This document shows, piece by piece, positions 1-7,304 of a stretch of 64,000 bases of DNA. The notes beneath the pieces were generated by a model. It did not search any database, was not told where the DNA came from, and saw only the letters and a program-made list of their open reading frames with translations. Made by a program: the position numbers and the translations under genes. The stretch comes from Candidatus Thiodiazotropha sp. (ex Epidulcina cf. delphinae) (GTDB lineage Bacteria > Pseudomonadota > Gammaproteobacteria > Chromatiales > Chromatiaceae): contig JAHXHS010000002.1 in NCBI GenBank assembly GCA_025656455.1, forward strand, positions 153,131 through 217,130. The letters are read 5' to 3'. Every line of letters begins with the position of its first letter. The stretch's first letter is position 1.

Positions 1-37
1 AGGTCACTTCAACAATCTGAAGAAGGTTTTCAGGGCC

Positions 38-1441
38 ATGCATATTTTACCGAAATCACTCTTCGGCAGGTTGGTGCTGGTGCTGTTGACGGGCTTGGTC
101 CTGGCACAGCTGCTATCGGCTTTCATACTATTGCGTGACCGGGGACAGGTACTGTACGAATCCATTCGAGAGAACTTGATCCACCGTACGGGGGGCATTG
201 TCCGTCTCCTCGACTCCCTCCCCTCCCTGGATCGCCAACAGCTACTGCCGCTATTGGCCAGCCCGGAACTACGCATCACCCTGTCTGATCAACCGATTTC
301 AATCCCACAAACGATTCAGGACTCCGGCCTCGCATCGAAGGTGGTTCGGGACCAGCTTCTCAAACAGCTACCGCAACATACCGAGATTCGAGTTTCCCTC
401 GAAGGCTCGGTCATGGAACCGCAGATGCCTTCGATGCACCGCCGACACATGATGGGAGATGGTCTCATGTCGGGACCCTGGGCCTATATGCACGGACTGC
501 ATACCATGGCACGGTTTATCCACGTCCAGGTGCAGTTGCAGGACGGTTCCTGGGTAAGCTTCGAGCACGGCCTACCCGAGCATATCTTCAACTGGCCGGC
601 TCGGCTCCTCATTGTCCTAGCTGTTTTGCTGGTCAGCGTGATATTGCTGTCGCTCATCAGCGTGGGTTCAATCATACGACCCTTGCGTAACCTCAGACAG
701 GCGGCCGAAGGCCTCGGCAAGGATATCCGACAGTTGCCACTCCAGGAGACCGGTCCTACTGAAGTCAAGGAGACGGCAAAAGCCTTCAACACCATGCAAA
801 ACCGACTCAAGAACTATATCGAAGACCGAGCCGGTATCCTCGCAGCAGTCTCACATGATCTCAAGACACCACTGACCCGAATCCGTCTACGCACCGATTT
901 GATGGACGATGAGGAACTGCGGGCGAAGACCCAAAAGGATCTTGATGATATGGAGTCCATGGTAAGCGCGACGTTGGACTTCATGAGGGGTACTGAAACC
1001 AGAGAGCGAAGCCAGCATTTGGACCTGATGGCGCTCCTGGAAAGCGTTCAGGGGGATATGCAAGAAGCAGGTAAGCATGTCCAGCTCAAGGAACAAACGA
1101 TCGAGCCCTATAATGGCAAACCGCTAGCCCTACAACGCTGCATCGTCAACCTGGTTGAGAATGCCGTACGCTATGGCGGGCAGGCCGACATACGGGTTGA
1201 GGATAGCAAAGCAGAGGTTGTCATTTTCATTGATGACAACGGCCCCGGCATCCCCGAGGACGCCCTGGAAAAAGTATTTGAACCGTTCTTCCGTTTGGAA
1301 AACTCTCGTGCACAAAAGACAGGGGGAACGGGCTTAGGTCTTGGCATTGCCCGAAATATCGCACGTTCCCATGGGGGTGAGTTGACGTTGTATAATCGCG
1401 CCAGGGACGGATTATGCGTCAAACTAAACCTGCCAAGGTGA
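38..1441 (+). CDS. EnvZ-like sensor histidine kinase
   Basis: Inner-membrane two-component sensor. Seen: membrane segment at about residues 11-32, a periplasmic domain to about 185, a second membrane segment at about 187-212, a HAMP linker, the phospho-acceptor motif VSHDLKTPLTR (His273), the N box NLVENAVRYG (about 372-380), and the ATP-lid motifs DDNGPGIP and GGTGLGLG. The HAMP and HisKA arrangement is that of OmpR-partner kinases of the EnvZ/CpxA type. The periplasmic part is unusually rich in Met and His between about residues 127 and 157, which by inference could bind a metal such as copper. The reading frame stays open to the window edge upstream of this ATG, so the true start may lie outside, probably overlapping an OmpR-type regulator gene not visible here. 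Confidence 0.88.
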   Translation: MHILPKSLFGRLVLVLLTGLVLAQLLSAFILLRDRGQVLYESIRENLIHRTGGIVRLLDSLPSLDRQQLLPLLASPELRITLSDQPISIPQTIQDSGLASKVVRDQLLKQLPQHTEIRVSLEGSVMEPQMPSMHRRHMMGDGLMSGPWAYMHGLHTMARFIHVQVQLQDGSWVSFEHGLPEHIFNWPARLLIVLAVLLVSVILLSLISVGSIIRPLRNLRQAAEGLGKDIRQLPLQETGPTEVKETAKAFNTMQNRLKNYIEDRAGILAAVSHDLKTPLTRIRLRTDLMDDEELRAKTQKDLDDMESMVSATLDFMRGTETRERSQHLDLMALLESVQGDMQEAGKHVQLKEQTIEPYNGKPLALQRCIVNLVENAVRYGGQADIRVEDSKAEVVIFIDDNGPGIPEDALEKVFEPFFRLENSRAQKTGGTGLGLGIARNIARSHGGELTLYNRARDGLCVKLNLPR

Positions 1442-1570
1442 TTTTTTAGCGGACTTGATCCACGTGGTTGGTCTCAACGACACCGGCCTTGCCTCAGCCG
1501 TATTTAGCACCTTCACAATGTGGAATCTATCCAAAATCAAAGTGGCATTAGGGCGTGGAAATACCTTTTC

Positions 1571-2956
1571 TCAGATTGGACTTATATGGAAAGTCAGTAT
1601 TACTCGAGTTCCAATCTCATCATCACTATTCAGTACCACTGTACCACCATGCTCTTCCACCACACGCTTGACCAAGCCTAGACCCAGACCTGTACCTTTG
1701 GACTTGGTGGTAAAAAAAAGCTCAAAGGCTCTTTGCAGAACCTCCTCACTAAGAGTTTCACCGACATTTGTTATCTTTAAAGTCAGTTTATCCTCTTCGC
1801 GTTGCAATAAAACGCCGATCTCGCTTCCTTGGGGACTGGCTTCTATGGCATTTTTAATCAGATTTAACAGAACCTGGTGGATTTGTTCTTTGTCTACGCG
1901 CATTGCCGTGCAATCGGTGCAACTGTCATATTTCAAGTGGATCCCCTTCTCTTTCATGAGGGGCTCCTGCTGCTTGAGCACTTTACTAAGCAAACGGTCC
2001 ATATCCACTGGTTTGGCGGACAGATTGACCGGACTCACATAATCCAGGGTTTCCGACAAGAGGCCATCCAACCGGTCAACTTCGCCCAGTACCAAGCCTA
2101 CGCGCCGATTCTCCCGATCATCAAGAGTGGCCGAACTCTTCAATCCTGATAGCGCAAGTTTGATAGAAGCCAGAGGGTTTCGCATCTCATGTGTGAGCAC
2201 CGAGGCCATCTGGCCGATGGTTGCGAGTCGTGTCTTAAGAAGCACCTCAGCATGGGCCGCCTCCAGCGCCTTTGTTCGCTCCCAGACCTGGGACTCCAGA
2301 CGCCGCTCGTAGATCCTGCCGATACTACGCATAGCGTAGTAACCCAAAAGAGTAATCAGGATATAGGTCAACAGTAGAACAGCATCCAGATGCCAGTGAA
2401 GATCACCCATGAAATCGATCATAGTCTTTTGGTCATTCGCAATCCCGAGGACCCAACGATCAGGTTCAGGCATATTCATCTCCTGCAACCAGATAAGTAT
2501 CGGGTGTTTATCGTCACCAAGAGCGCGTACCGCTCCATTTTCTTGCATTACAGCGGCTTGCGAACCATCTAACCTGGTTGCGTGTCCCAGCCAGCTCTGT
2601 TTTATAGGGACAGGAGAAGTGAACGGCCTTTCACTATCCACGATGAGCGCTTGGCTATTGAAATTGAGCACGAAAATCCGAAAGCCGAAAGCTTTGTAGT
2701 CATTGATAGCATGCGACAATATACTTGCAACATCTTCCGAATTGCTTTGAACAGACAATTCGAGTTTAGAGATGAGGGCAGAGGCGATTTCCTGGTTGTG
2801 TTCGATATCATGAGCTATCAGTCGCTCCTGGAGATAGTTGACGACGTGGGCGGTCCCGGAAAGACCGATTCCTGCCACTATCAAACCCATCAGGACGAAG
2901 CTTAGCCAGGAAACCGTCGAGGGCTTCCATGCCATATTTTTGAATAGAGAAGTCAT
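1571..2956 (-). CDS. Sensor histidine kinase, NtrB/ZraS type
   Basis: Membrane sensor kinase, presumably phosphorylating the divergent sigma-54 activator at 3074. Seen: membrane segment at about residues 15-37, a periplasmic sensor region of about 150 residues (Cache-like by size and position), a second segment at about 191-208, a coiled linker, the motif VLTHEMRNPLASI with phospho-acceptor His256, the N box LLNLIKNAIEASP, and a C-terminal ATPase ending in TGLGLGLV and a short beta tail. HEMRNPLAS is typical of NtrB/HydH/ZraS-class kinases that partner with NtrC regulators. The start is the ATG after GAACTGAGCG. It is convergent with the kinase at 38; the 129-bp gap between them shows no clear terminator. 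Confidence 0.87.
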   Translation of the reverse strand: MTSLFKNMAWKPSTVSWLSFVLMGLIVAGIGLSGTAHVVNYLQERLIAHDIEHNQEIASALISKLELSVQSNSEDVASILSHAINDYKAFGFRIFVLNFNSQALIVDSERPFTSPVPIKQSWLGHATRLDGSQAAVMQENGAVRALGDDKHPILIWLQEMNMPEPDRWVLGIANDQKTMIDFMGDLHWHLDAVLLLTYILITLLGYYAMRSIGRIYERRLESQVWERTKALEAAHAEVLLKTRLATIGQMASVLTHEMRNPLASIKLALSGLKSSATLDDRENRRVGLVLGEVDRLDGLLSETLDYVSPVNLSAKPVDMDRLLSKVLKQQEPLMKEKGIHLKYDSCTDCTAMRVDKEQIHQVLLNLIKNAIEASPQGSEIGVLLQREEDKLTLKITNVGETLSEEVLQRAFELFFTTKSKGTGLGLGLVKRVVEEHGGTVVLNSDDEIGTRVILTFHISPI

Positions 2957-3073
2957 CGCTCAGTTCTCATAAAAGATTATTGTTTCGTGAACGCCAGCAG
3001 CATTTTGATTGTCAATCCACTGTTACAAAGCATTAATATCAGTTCGACTTAATAATATCCACAAGGTTTAGCT

Positions 3074-4429
3074 ATGGCGAATGTTCTCATTATCGAAGAT
3101 GACGAAGTATTCAGTGAGTTACTTGTCATGCATCTGGAGGATAGGAATCACGTACCTCATACTGCCAGTACCCTGAAACAGGCAAGGCAGCTATTGGCGG
3201 AGAGTATTCCCGACGCCATTTTGCTGGACCAGCAACTTCCAGACGGCTTCGGTACCGATATTCTGAAGGAAATCGCCGATCATTCCCCCCACCCTCCTGT
3301 AATTATGATCACAGGCGTGAGTGACAACACTTTGGCCATTCAAGCAATGGGGCTAGGTGCCCATGACTTCATTCGCAAGCCGATGGATGAGCTTGGGTTA
3401 GACACAACTCTAAGCAACGCACTGAAATCCCACCGCTTATCCCGTCAAGTATCAGCAATTACCAATACCCAGGACTATCAAGTAGATATTGGCCAAATCG
3501 TAGGTAGGAGCCCATCGATACTGGAGATCTGTAAGACCATTGGCAGCGTTGCCTCTCGTAATGCACCCGTTTTAATCACCGGGAAGAGTGGAACCGGCAA
3601 GGAGGTCGTGGCACGGGCTCTCCATAATCACTCCGGTCGTACTGGACTGTTTCTCCCCATCAATTGTTCAGCATTAGCTGAGAATCTGTTGGAGAGTGAG
3701 CTTTTCGGCCACGAAAAAGGCAGCTTTACAGGGGCTATAGTCCGTAAGGAAGGCAAATTCGAGCAGACTGCCGACGGCACCCTTTTTCTCGACGAATTGG
3801 GTGAAATGTCTGCCTCTCTGCAGGCAAAACTGCTTCGGGTAATCCAAGATGGAAGCTTTGAACGGGTTGGCGGCACTCAGACAATGCGCTCAAACGCACG
3901 AATACTTGCCGCCACCAACCGTGATCTCAAAATAATGGTCGGTGCGGGCCACTTTCGAGAGGATCTTTTCTATCGACTGAACGTAGTACACATTCATTTG
4001 CCCTCCTTGCGTGAACGCATGGAAGACCTGCCACTGCTCACCGAATATTTACTTTCTAAAATCAATGCCCTGCAACATACGGCAGTGAAACATATCGCAG
4101 AAACTGCATGGCGCCGCATGAAGGAGTACCAGTGGCCCGGAAATATCAGGGAGCTGGAGAATATCCTCACCCGTGCAGCCGTTCTCGCGCGCAGTGATAC
4201 TATTACCGCAGACTTGCTCGCCTTGCCAGATAGCATTGAGACTAAGGGTTTTGAGACCAATAAAATAATAGATGGTATCCCACCACAACTTCTCTCCCTA
4301 GATGAGCTCGAGAATGAGCATATAAAGAAAATCCTGGAATATACTCATTGGCACAAGGGAAAGGCATGCGAAATACTGGGCATATCCAGGCCAGCGTTAG
4401 ACCGAAAAATCACTAAATATGAACTATAA
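3074..4429 (+). CDS. NtrC-family sigma-54-dependent response regulator
   Basis: Activates sigma-54 promoters from distant sites after phosphorylation. Domains in order: receiver (phospho-acceptor Asp52 in ILLDQQLPDG; conserved Lys in IRKPMDE), AAA+ ATPase with Walker A GKSGTGKE, the sigma-54 contact loop written GSFTGA rather than the usual GAFTGA, Walker B TLFLDELGEM and the arginine-finger region, then a C-terminal Fis-type helix-turn-helix (KACEILGISRPALDRKI). At 451 residues it is full length. It is transcribed divergently from the kinase at 1571-2956 across 117 bp. Two sigma-54-like promoters and a small secreted-protein gene lie directly downstream, making that gene the likely target. 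The Ser in the GAFTGA loop is a known variant and does not argue against function. Confidence 0.92.
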   Translation: MANVLIIEDDEVFSELLVMHLEDRNHVPHTASTLKQARQLLAESIPDAILLDQQLPDGFGTDILKEIADHSPHPPVIMITGVSDNTLAIQAMGLGAHDFIRKPMDELGLDTTLSNALKSHRLSRQVSAITNTQDYQVDIGQIVGRSPSILEICKTIGSVASRNAPVLITGKSGTGKEVVARALHNHSGRTGLFLPINCSALAENLLESELFGHEKGSFTGAIVRKEGKFEQTADGTLFLDELGEMSASLQAKLLRVIQDGSFERVGGTQTMRSNARILAATNRDLKIMVGAGHFREDLFYRLNVVHIHLPSLRERMEDLPLLTEYLLSKINALQHTAVKHIAETAWRRMKEYQWPGNIRELENILTRAAVLARSDTITADLLALPDSIETKGFETNKIIDGIPPQLLSLDELENEHIKKILEYTHWHKGKACEILGISRPALDRKITKYEL

Positions 4430-4493
4430 CGAATGATCAAATCCCGTAATCGACTTAATTGTGTACCCTGGTGCATTCCTTCCTTGACTTGGC

Positions 4494-4510
4494 TTGGCAA
4501 TAACACTGCA
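4494..4510 (+). promoter_or_regulatory. Possible sigma-54 promoter (upstream copy)
   Basis: TTGGCAATAACACTGCA has the sigma-54 spacing: GG at 4496-4497 and GC at 4508-4509 separated by exactly 10 bases. It is weaker than the copy at 4640 because the -24 element lacks the final C of TGGCAC. It lies 217 bp before the start of the small secreted-protein gene. Confidence 0.45.
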
Positions 4511-4527
4511 AACAAAATGAACGAATC

Positions 4528-4549
4528 GTGAAAATATTTATCGTTTCAC
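4528..4549. promoter_or_regulatory. Inverted repeat, candidate activator binding site
   Basis: GTGAAA and TTTCAC face each other across 10 bases, 91 bp upstream of the -24 element of the sigma-54 promoter at 4640, a normal distance for an NtrC-type enhancer. A second inverted repeat (GATAC, 6 bases, GTATC) is at 4587-4602. Binding by the regulator at 3074 is inferred. Confidence 0.4.
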
Positions 4550-4639
4550 ACTATCTCAAAGAAAAGTCACACTGTCGTACTTATCTGATACTCATCAGTA
4601 TCCTATTGTTTTATTTACAATATCACGCCATGTAAAAAG

Positions 4640-4656
4640 TTGGCACAGCAACTGCA
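4640..4656 (+). promoter_or_regulatory. Sigma-54 promoter of the small secreted-protein gene
   Basis: TTGGCACAGCAACTGCA matches the -24/-12 consensus: TTGGCAC is intact, and GG (4642-4643) and GC (4654-4655) are separated by exactly 10 bases. It ends about 70 bp before the ATG at 4728 and lies immediately downstream of a sigma-54 activator gene. Confidence 0.7.
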
Positions 4657-4727
4657 ATATCAATAACAAGCCGTCGAGAAAGACAGCTTTTCAAACATAA
4701 TTCATATTGAAATATAGGGAATAAATC

Positions 4728-4997
4728 ATGAAGAAGATATTTGCAATCGCCAGCCTTGCCCTGTTGACTTCTGTTGTTTTGGCTCATGACAAGACATTCG
4801 GTGAAAACCCGGATATGTATGGTAGTCCACTGCTTGATCATGGCACTGCAGAGCGAGACCAGGCAGTACAGATGGGTATGGGCGATAACTACGCAAGCCA
4901 GCTTATTCCTCAACCGGCTGATCATACGCACAAAGCAGAACCGGCAGATTATTCCGTAAACGATCCTGATAGCAATCAGGATATCCTTCCAAACTAG
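4728..4997 (+). CDS. Small secreted protein of unknown function, sigma-54 controlled
   Basis: 89 residues with a clear Sec signal peptide (MKKIFAIASLALLTSVVLA, cleavage before HDKTF). The mature part is about 70 residues, acidic, rich in Asp, Asn and His, with no cysteine and no recognised fold; DHTHKAEPADY is a possible metal-binding stretch. I do not recognise the family. The context is informative: a divergent NtrB/NtrC-type pair sits directly upstream and a good sigma-54 promoter precedes it. This recalls, by layout only, the E. coli ZraSR system, whose small periplasmic protein ZraP is sigma-54 driven; there is no visible sequence likeness to ZraP. An ATG after AATATAGGGAATAAATC fixes the start. 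Confidence 0.75.
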   Translation: MKKIFAIASLALLTSVVLAHDKTFGENPDMYGSPLLDHGTAERDQAVQMGMGDNYASQLIPQPADHTHKAEPADYSVNDPDSNQDILPN

Positions 4998-5013
4998 ACA
5001 AATATAGGAGACC

Positions 5014-5030
5014 CCCCAGCTCTGCTGGGG
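5014..5030 (+). terminator. Hairpin after the small secreted-protein gene
   Basis: CCCCAGC, 3-base loop, GCTGGGG: a 7-bp GC-rich stem 17 bases after the stop codon. No T run follows, so it may protect the mRNA end or terminate imperfectly. Confidence 0.5.
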
Positions 5031-5112
5031 AGGCATGCTCAGTTTGACAGTTCCGGAAATCTCACAGTAACTCCCATGTGTGAGCCGCCAAGCACCACAC
5101 ACAGGAGAAACC

Positions 5113-5304
5113 ATGAGATCAATAGGCAGTTTAAGTCACACGCGCTGGGAGTGTGAGTACCACGTTGTGTTCATCCCGAAGTATCGGAAAAAGGTGATAT
5201 TCGGGCAGGTTCGATATGAGTTGGGAACAGCAATTGAACTGGAAGAACCTTTAGAGGGGGCAAACAGGATTTGTGAAGTGAAGTCCGGCACTGGTTGCGC
5301 TTAA
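5113..5304 (+). pseudogene. IS200/IS605-type TnpA transposase remnant
   Basis: The reading frame begins like IS200-family Y1 transposases: HTRWECEYHVVFIPKYRKKV followed by IFGQVR is the usual first strand of TnpA. After about 35 residues the likeness is lost and the frame ends at residue 63, whereas the family has about 140-150 residues. The catalytic HxH region and the tyrosine helix are absent, so it cannot be active. An upstream in-frame ATG at 5080 exists, but ATG 5113 after CAGGAGAAACC has the ribosome binding site. Confidence 0.75.
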
Positions 5305-5331
5305 AAAAACAGTTATCGGATAACCGATAAC
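5303..5331 (-). terminator. Original terminator of tRNA-Lys, now at the far end of the prophage
   Basis: On the minus strand GTTATCGG, loop TTAT, CCGATAAC is followed by TG and seven T residues: a textbook intrinsic terminator. It lies 22 bp beyond attL. Before phage integration it stood just downstream of the tRNA-Lys gene, which is now 38.7 kb away. Confidence 0.75.
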
Positions 5332-5353
5332 CGTTTAATTTTATAGTCTTTAT

Positions 5354-5400
5354 TGGTGGGTCGTGCAGGGATCGAACCTGCGACCACCTGATTAAAAGTC
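5354..5400. repeat. attL core
   Basis: 47 bases identical to the 3' part of the tRNA-Lys gene at 44013-44059. The match stops abruptly at 5401. It is only the 3' part of the tRNA and is not a second tRNA gene. Confidence 0.93.
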
Positions 5401-5516
5401 TAGAATACTATCTATATAAATCAATGCCTTAGAATAATATGTTGACGGTTTTTTCTTTCGTCACGCCTTTAAAAATCAATACATTATGAATAGGTTGACG
5501 GTAAATATTTATGAAG
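5401..5516. promoter_or_regulatory. attP arm region with two integrase arm-type sites
   Basis: Gene-free phage DNA between attL and the last tail gene. It holds two copies of GTTGACGG (5441-5448 and 5494-5501), the octamer also found beside attR, in the same orientation. It is otherwise AT-rich, as expected for bending by IHF. Confidence 0.65.
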
Positions 5517-5930
5517 TCACTCGTAATTCTGGCCCAGTATCTCAGCGGCTCGACCGACGGCTATGAGCCCTTGCGACTCCATGTATTTAACGCCGTCGAT
5601 CAGATCCTGATTATCGGAGTCGATCGACCGCGCCGCTTGCAGCGTGAACATAAACGCCCCGACGATGGGGTCGGTCGATTGAGCGGCAACGATTGCCGCC
5701 TTCTCGGTGATCGTGAATCGCCGTAGTAGCTCGGTCGGTGTTATTTGATACACAGCAGGGGCCGGACCGGGATCGGGCGGCGTTGGCGCGGAGAATTCCA
5801 CGCCGTCATACGCCCAGCCAGGCCCGACAGCCGGCTGCGCTGTCACATCCACCATGCCTGGGTGGTCGAGCGTTGGAGATACGATGGCGTTTATTACAAC
5901 CCCGTTTTCGATTATCGCTAGTCTATGCAT
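5517..5930 (-). CDS. Phage tail-fibre-associated protein
   Basis: 137 residues, last gene of the late operon. The N-terminal part (IIENGVVINAIVSP, then GPGWAYDGVEFSAPTPP) has the pattern of short phage proteins that sit with tail fibres and tail-fibre assembly proteins; the middle is Pro-rich and the C-terminal half is helical. The start chosen is the ATG at 5930 with GGGGCGAC before it; an upstream in-frame codon at 5954 would overlap the adhesin gene. The role (fibre chaperone or assembly protein) follows from position after the adhesin gene and is not proven. Confidence 0.6.
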   Translation of the reverse strand: MHRLAIIENGVVINAIVSPTLDHPGMVDVTAQPAVGPGWAYDGVEFSAPTPPDPGPAPAVYQITPTELLRRFTITEKAAIVAAQSTDPIVGAFMFTLQAARSIDSDNQDLIDGVKYMESQGLIAVGRAAEILGQNYE

Positions 5931-5941
5931 AAGTCGCCCCT

Positions 5942-6889
5942 TTATTCGAACCACGTAATGATACAGATACCGTCGGCACCGTTTCCGCCGGCGTATGGCG
6001 TGGTTGTCGTGTCAGAACTAGCACCGCCACCGCCGCCACCAGTATTCGCAACCGCATCGCCACCGTTACCAATAGCGCCGCTCGCACCGCCGCCGTTGGC
6101 AGGCGATCCGACTAACACACCATAAGACACGTGGTTTTGTGTGATTACACCGCTGCCGCCGACACCGCCGCCGCCATAACCGTATAACCCAGGCCCAGGC
6201 TGGTTAGGCGCATAACGCGAAGCATAGGTACCACCACCGCTCCCCCTGTAGCCGAAAGTTGACGCACCCGCCAGGCAATACGCAGACTGAACAATATCTA
6301 GCGGCACAGCGGGACCACCAGCGCCGCCGCCAGAACCGGCGATTCCATAGTCGATTCCCGAGCCACCAGTGTTCCCGTTGCCATCAACGCCTGGCTTGTC
6401 GAGGTTTACGTTAGCGCCACCACCACCACCCGTGCCACCGTATGCCGTCAGATTTGCGCCGTTGGTTATCGTGCTGTCACCGCCACTTGTGCCTTTGTTA
6501 GCCGAGAGGGTCGCGGACGCAGCACCACCCGCACCGCCCGCGCCTATTGTGACGGTTAAATTGCCGGTCACTGCAAAATTCCGGGCAATCACTTGGCCAC
6601 CGCCACCGCCACCGCCGCCCCTATTGATGGCATTCAGTGTCGAGGTTCCACCGCCACCACCGCCAGCCGCAACAAGTAGGACGTGAACGGAGTCAACACC
6701 CGCAGGACGGGTCCAGGTTCCGCTTGTGGTAAAAACCTGCGTTTTACGCACCGCCTTGGCGGTCGAGACATTGGCGTCCAGTCGAGCCATCGTGGTGGTG
6801 TCGATATTGTCGAGATTGGCCGCGCGTGTCGCCGTCAACCGGGTAACGAGCGTTTGCACCTTACCCAGCAGTCCCATCAGTGTAATCAT
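5942..6889 (-). CDS. Glycine-rich tail adhesin (receptor-binding protein)
   Basis: 315 residues. The first 55 residues are helical and probably anchor to the tail. A motif VFTTSGTWTRPAGVDSVHVL opens a long region dominated by runs of 4 to 8 Gly (GGGGGG and the like) separated by short polar or aromatic stretches, ending IITWFE. This composition is that of glycine-rich phage adhesins in which polyglycine-II helices pack into a sandwich and the loops bind the host receptor (as in S16 gp38; fold assignment here is inference). Terminal position after the tail-tip genes fits receptor binding. The opposite strand shows long proline-rich frames that are only shadows of the Gly codons. Confidence 0.75.
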   Translation of the reverse strand: MITLMGLLGKVQTLVTRLTATRAANLDNIDTTTMARLDANVSTAKAVRKTQVFTTSGTWTRPAGVDSVHVLLVAAGGGGGGTSTLNAINRGGGGGGGGQVIARNFAVTGNLTVTIGAGGAGGAASATLSANKGTSGGDSTITNGANLTAYGGTGGGGGANVNLDKPGVDGNGNTGGSGIDYGIAGSGGGAGGPAVPLDIVQSAYCLAGASTFGYRGSGGGTYASRYAPNQPGPGLYGYGGGGVGGSGVITQNHVSYGVLVGSPANGGGASGAIGNGGDAVANTGGGGGGASSDTTTTPYAGGNGADGICIITWFE

Positions 6890-6893
6890 AGCG

Positions 6894-7301
6894 TTAACTC
6901 CAGGCGTGGCTCAGATAGGAGCCGTTGGCATCGTAGGAAAGCGTCATCTTGCCCAGGGGGTAGCCGGTGGCGCCCATGGGCTCGTAAAGGGTCCCGGCAT
7001 TGGCCGAGTATGCGGCGACAATGATCTCTGGATTATCTGTCGCGCCCCCGGTCGTTCCCCAGGTGATCGAGAGCTTGATGCGCTCGGCCCCCTTGGCATA
7101 GACCGCTTGATCGGGTTTGGTCGGGTCGATGGCGGGCGTGCCGTCGCTGTCTTGCAGTTCGGCGCTCCAACCAGGGAAGAATCCGCTTGCGATAATCGCG
7201 TCGCGCACCGCGAGCAGATTTTCTCGGGTGGAGTCGAACGCAACCGTGCCGTTTTCCGTTGTCGGGTCCGGCGTCGCCGGATTGAAAACCGTGTAGGCCA
7301 T
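6894..7301 (-). CDS. Phage tail protein of unknown function
   Basis: 135 residues, between tail-tip protein and adhesin, 4 bp from each neighbour. The sequence is beta-rich with a conserved-looking core (SITWGTTGGATDNPEIIVAAYS) and no cysteine. No domain is recognised. Its place suggests a structural link or base for the adhesin. Confidence 0.6.
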   Translation of the reverse strand: MAYTVFNPATPDPTTENGTVAFDSTRENLLAVRDAIIASGFFPGWSAELQDSDGTPAIDPTKPDQAVYAKGAERIKLSITWGTTGGATDNPEIIVAAYSANAGTLYEPMGATGYPLGKMTLSYDANGSYLSHAWS

Positions 7302-7304
7302 GGG

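Noticed and set aside
5354..5400. A second tRNA-Lys gene
   Set aside because: Only the 3' part of the tRNA is present; the 5' acceptor strand and D arm are missing. It is the attL copy.
6369..6686. Proline-rich protein on the plus strand
   Set aside because: It is the complement of Gly-rich codons of the adhesin gene, without a ribosome binding site.
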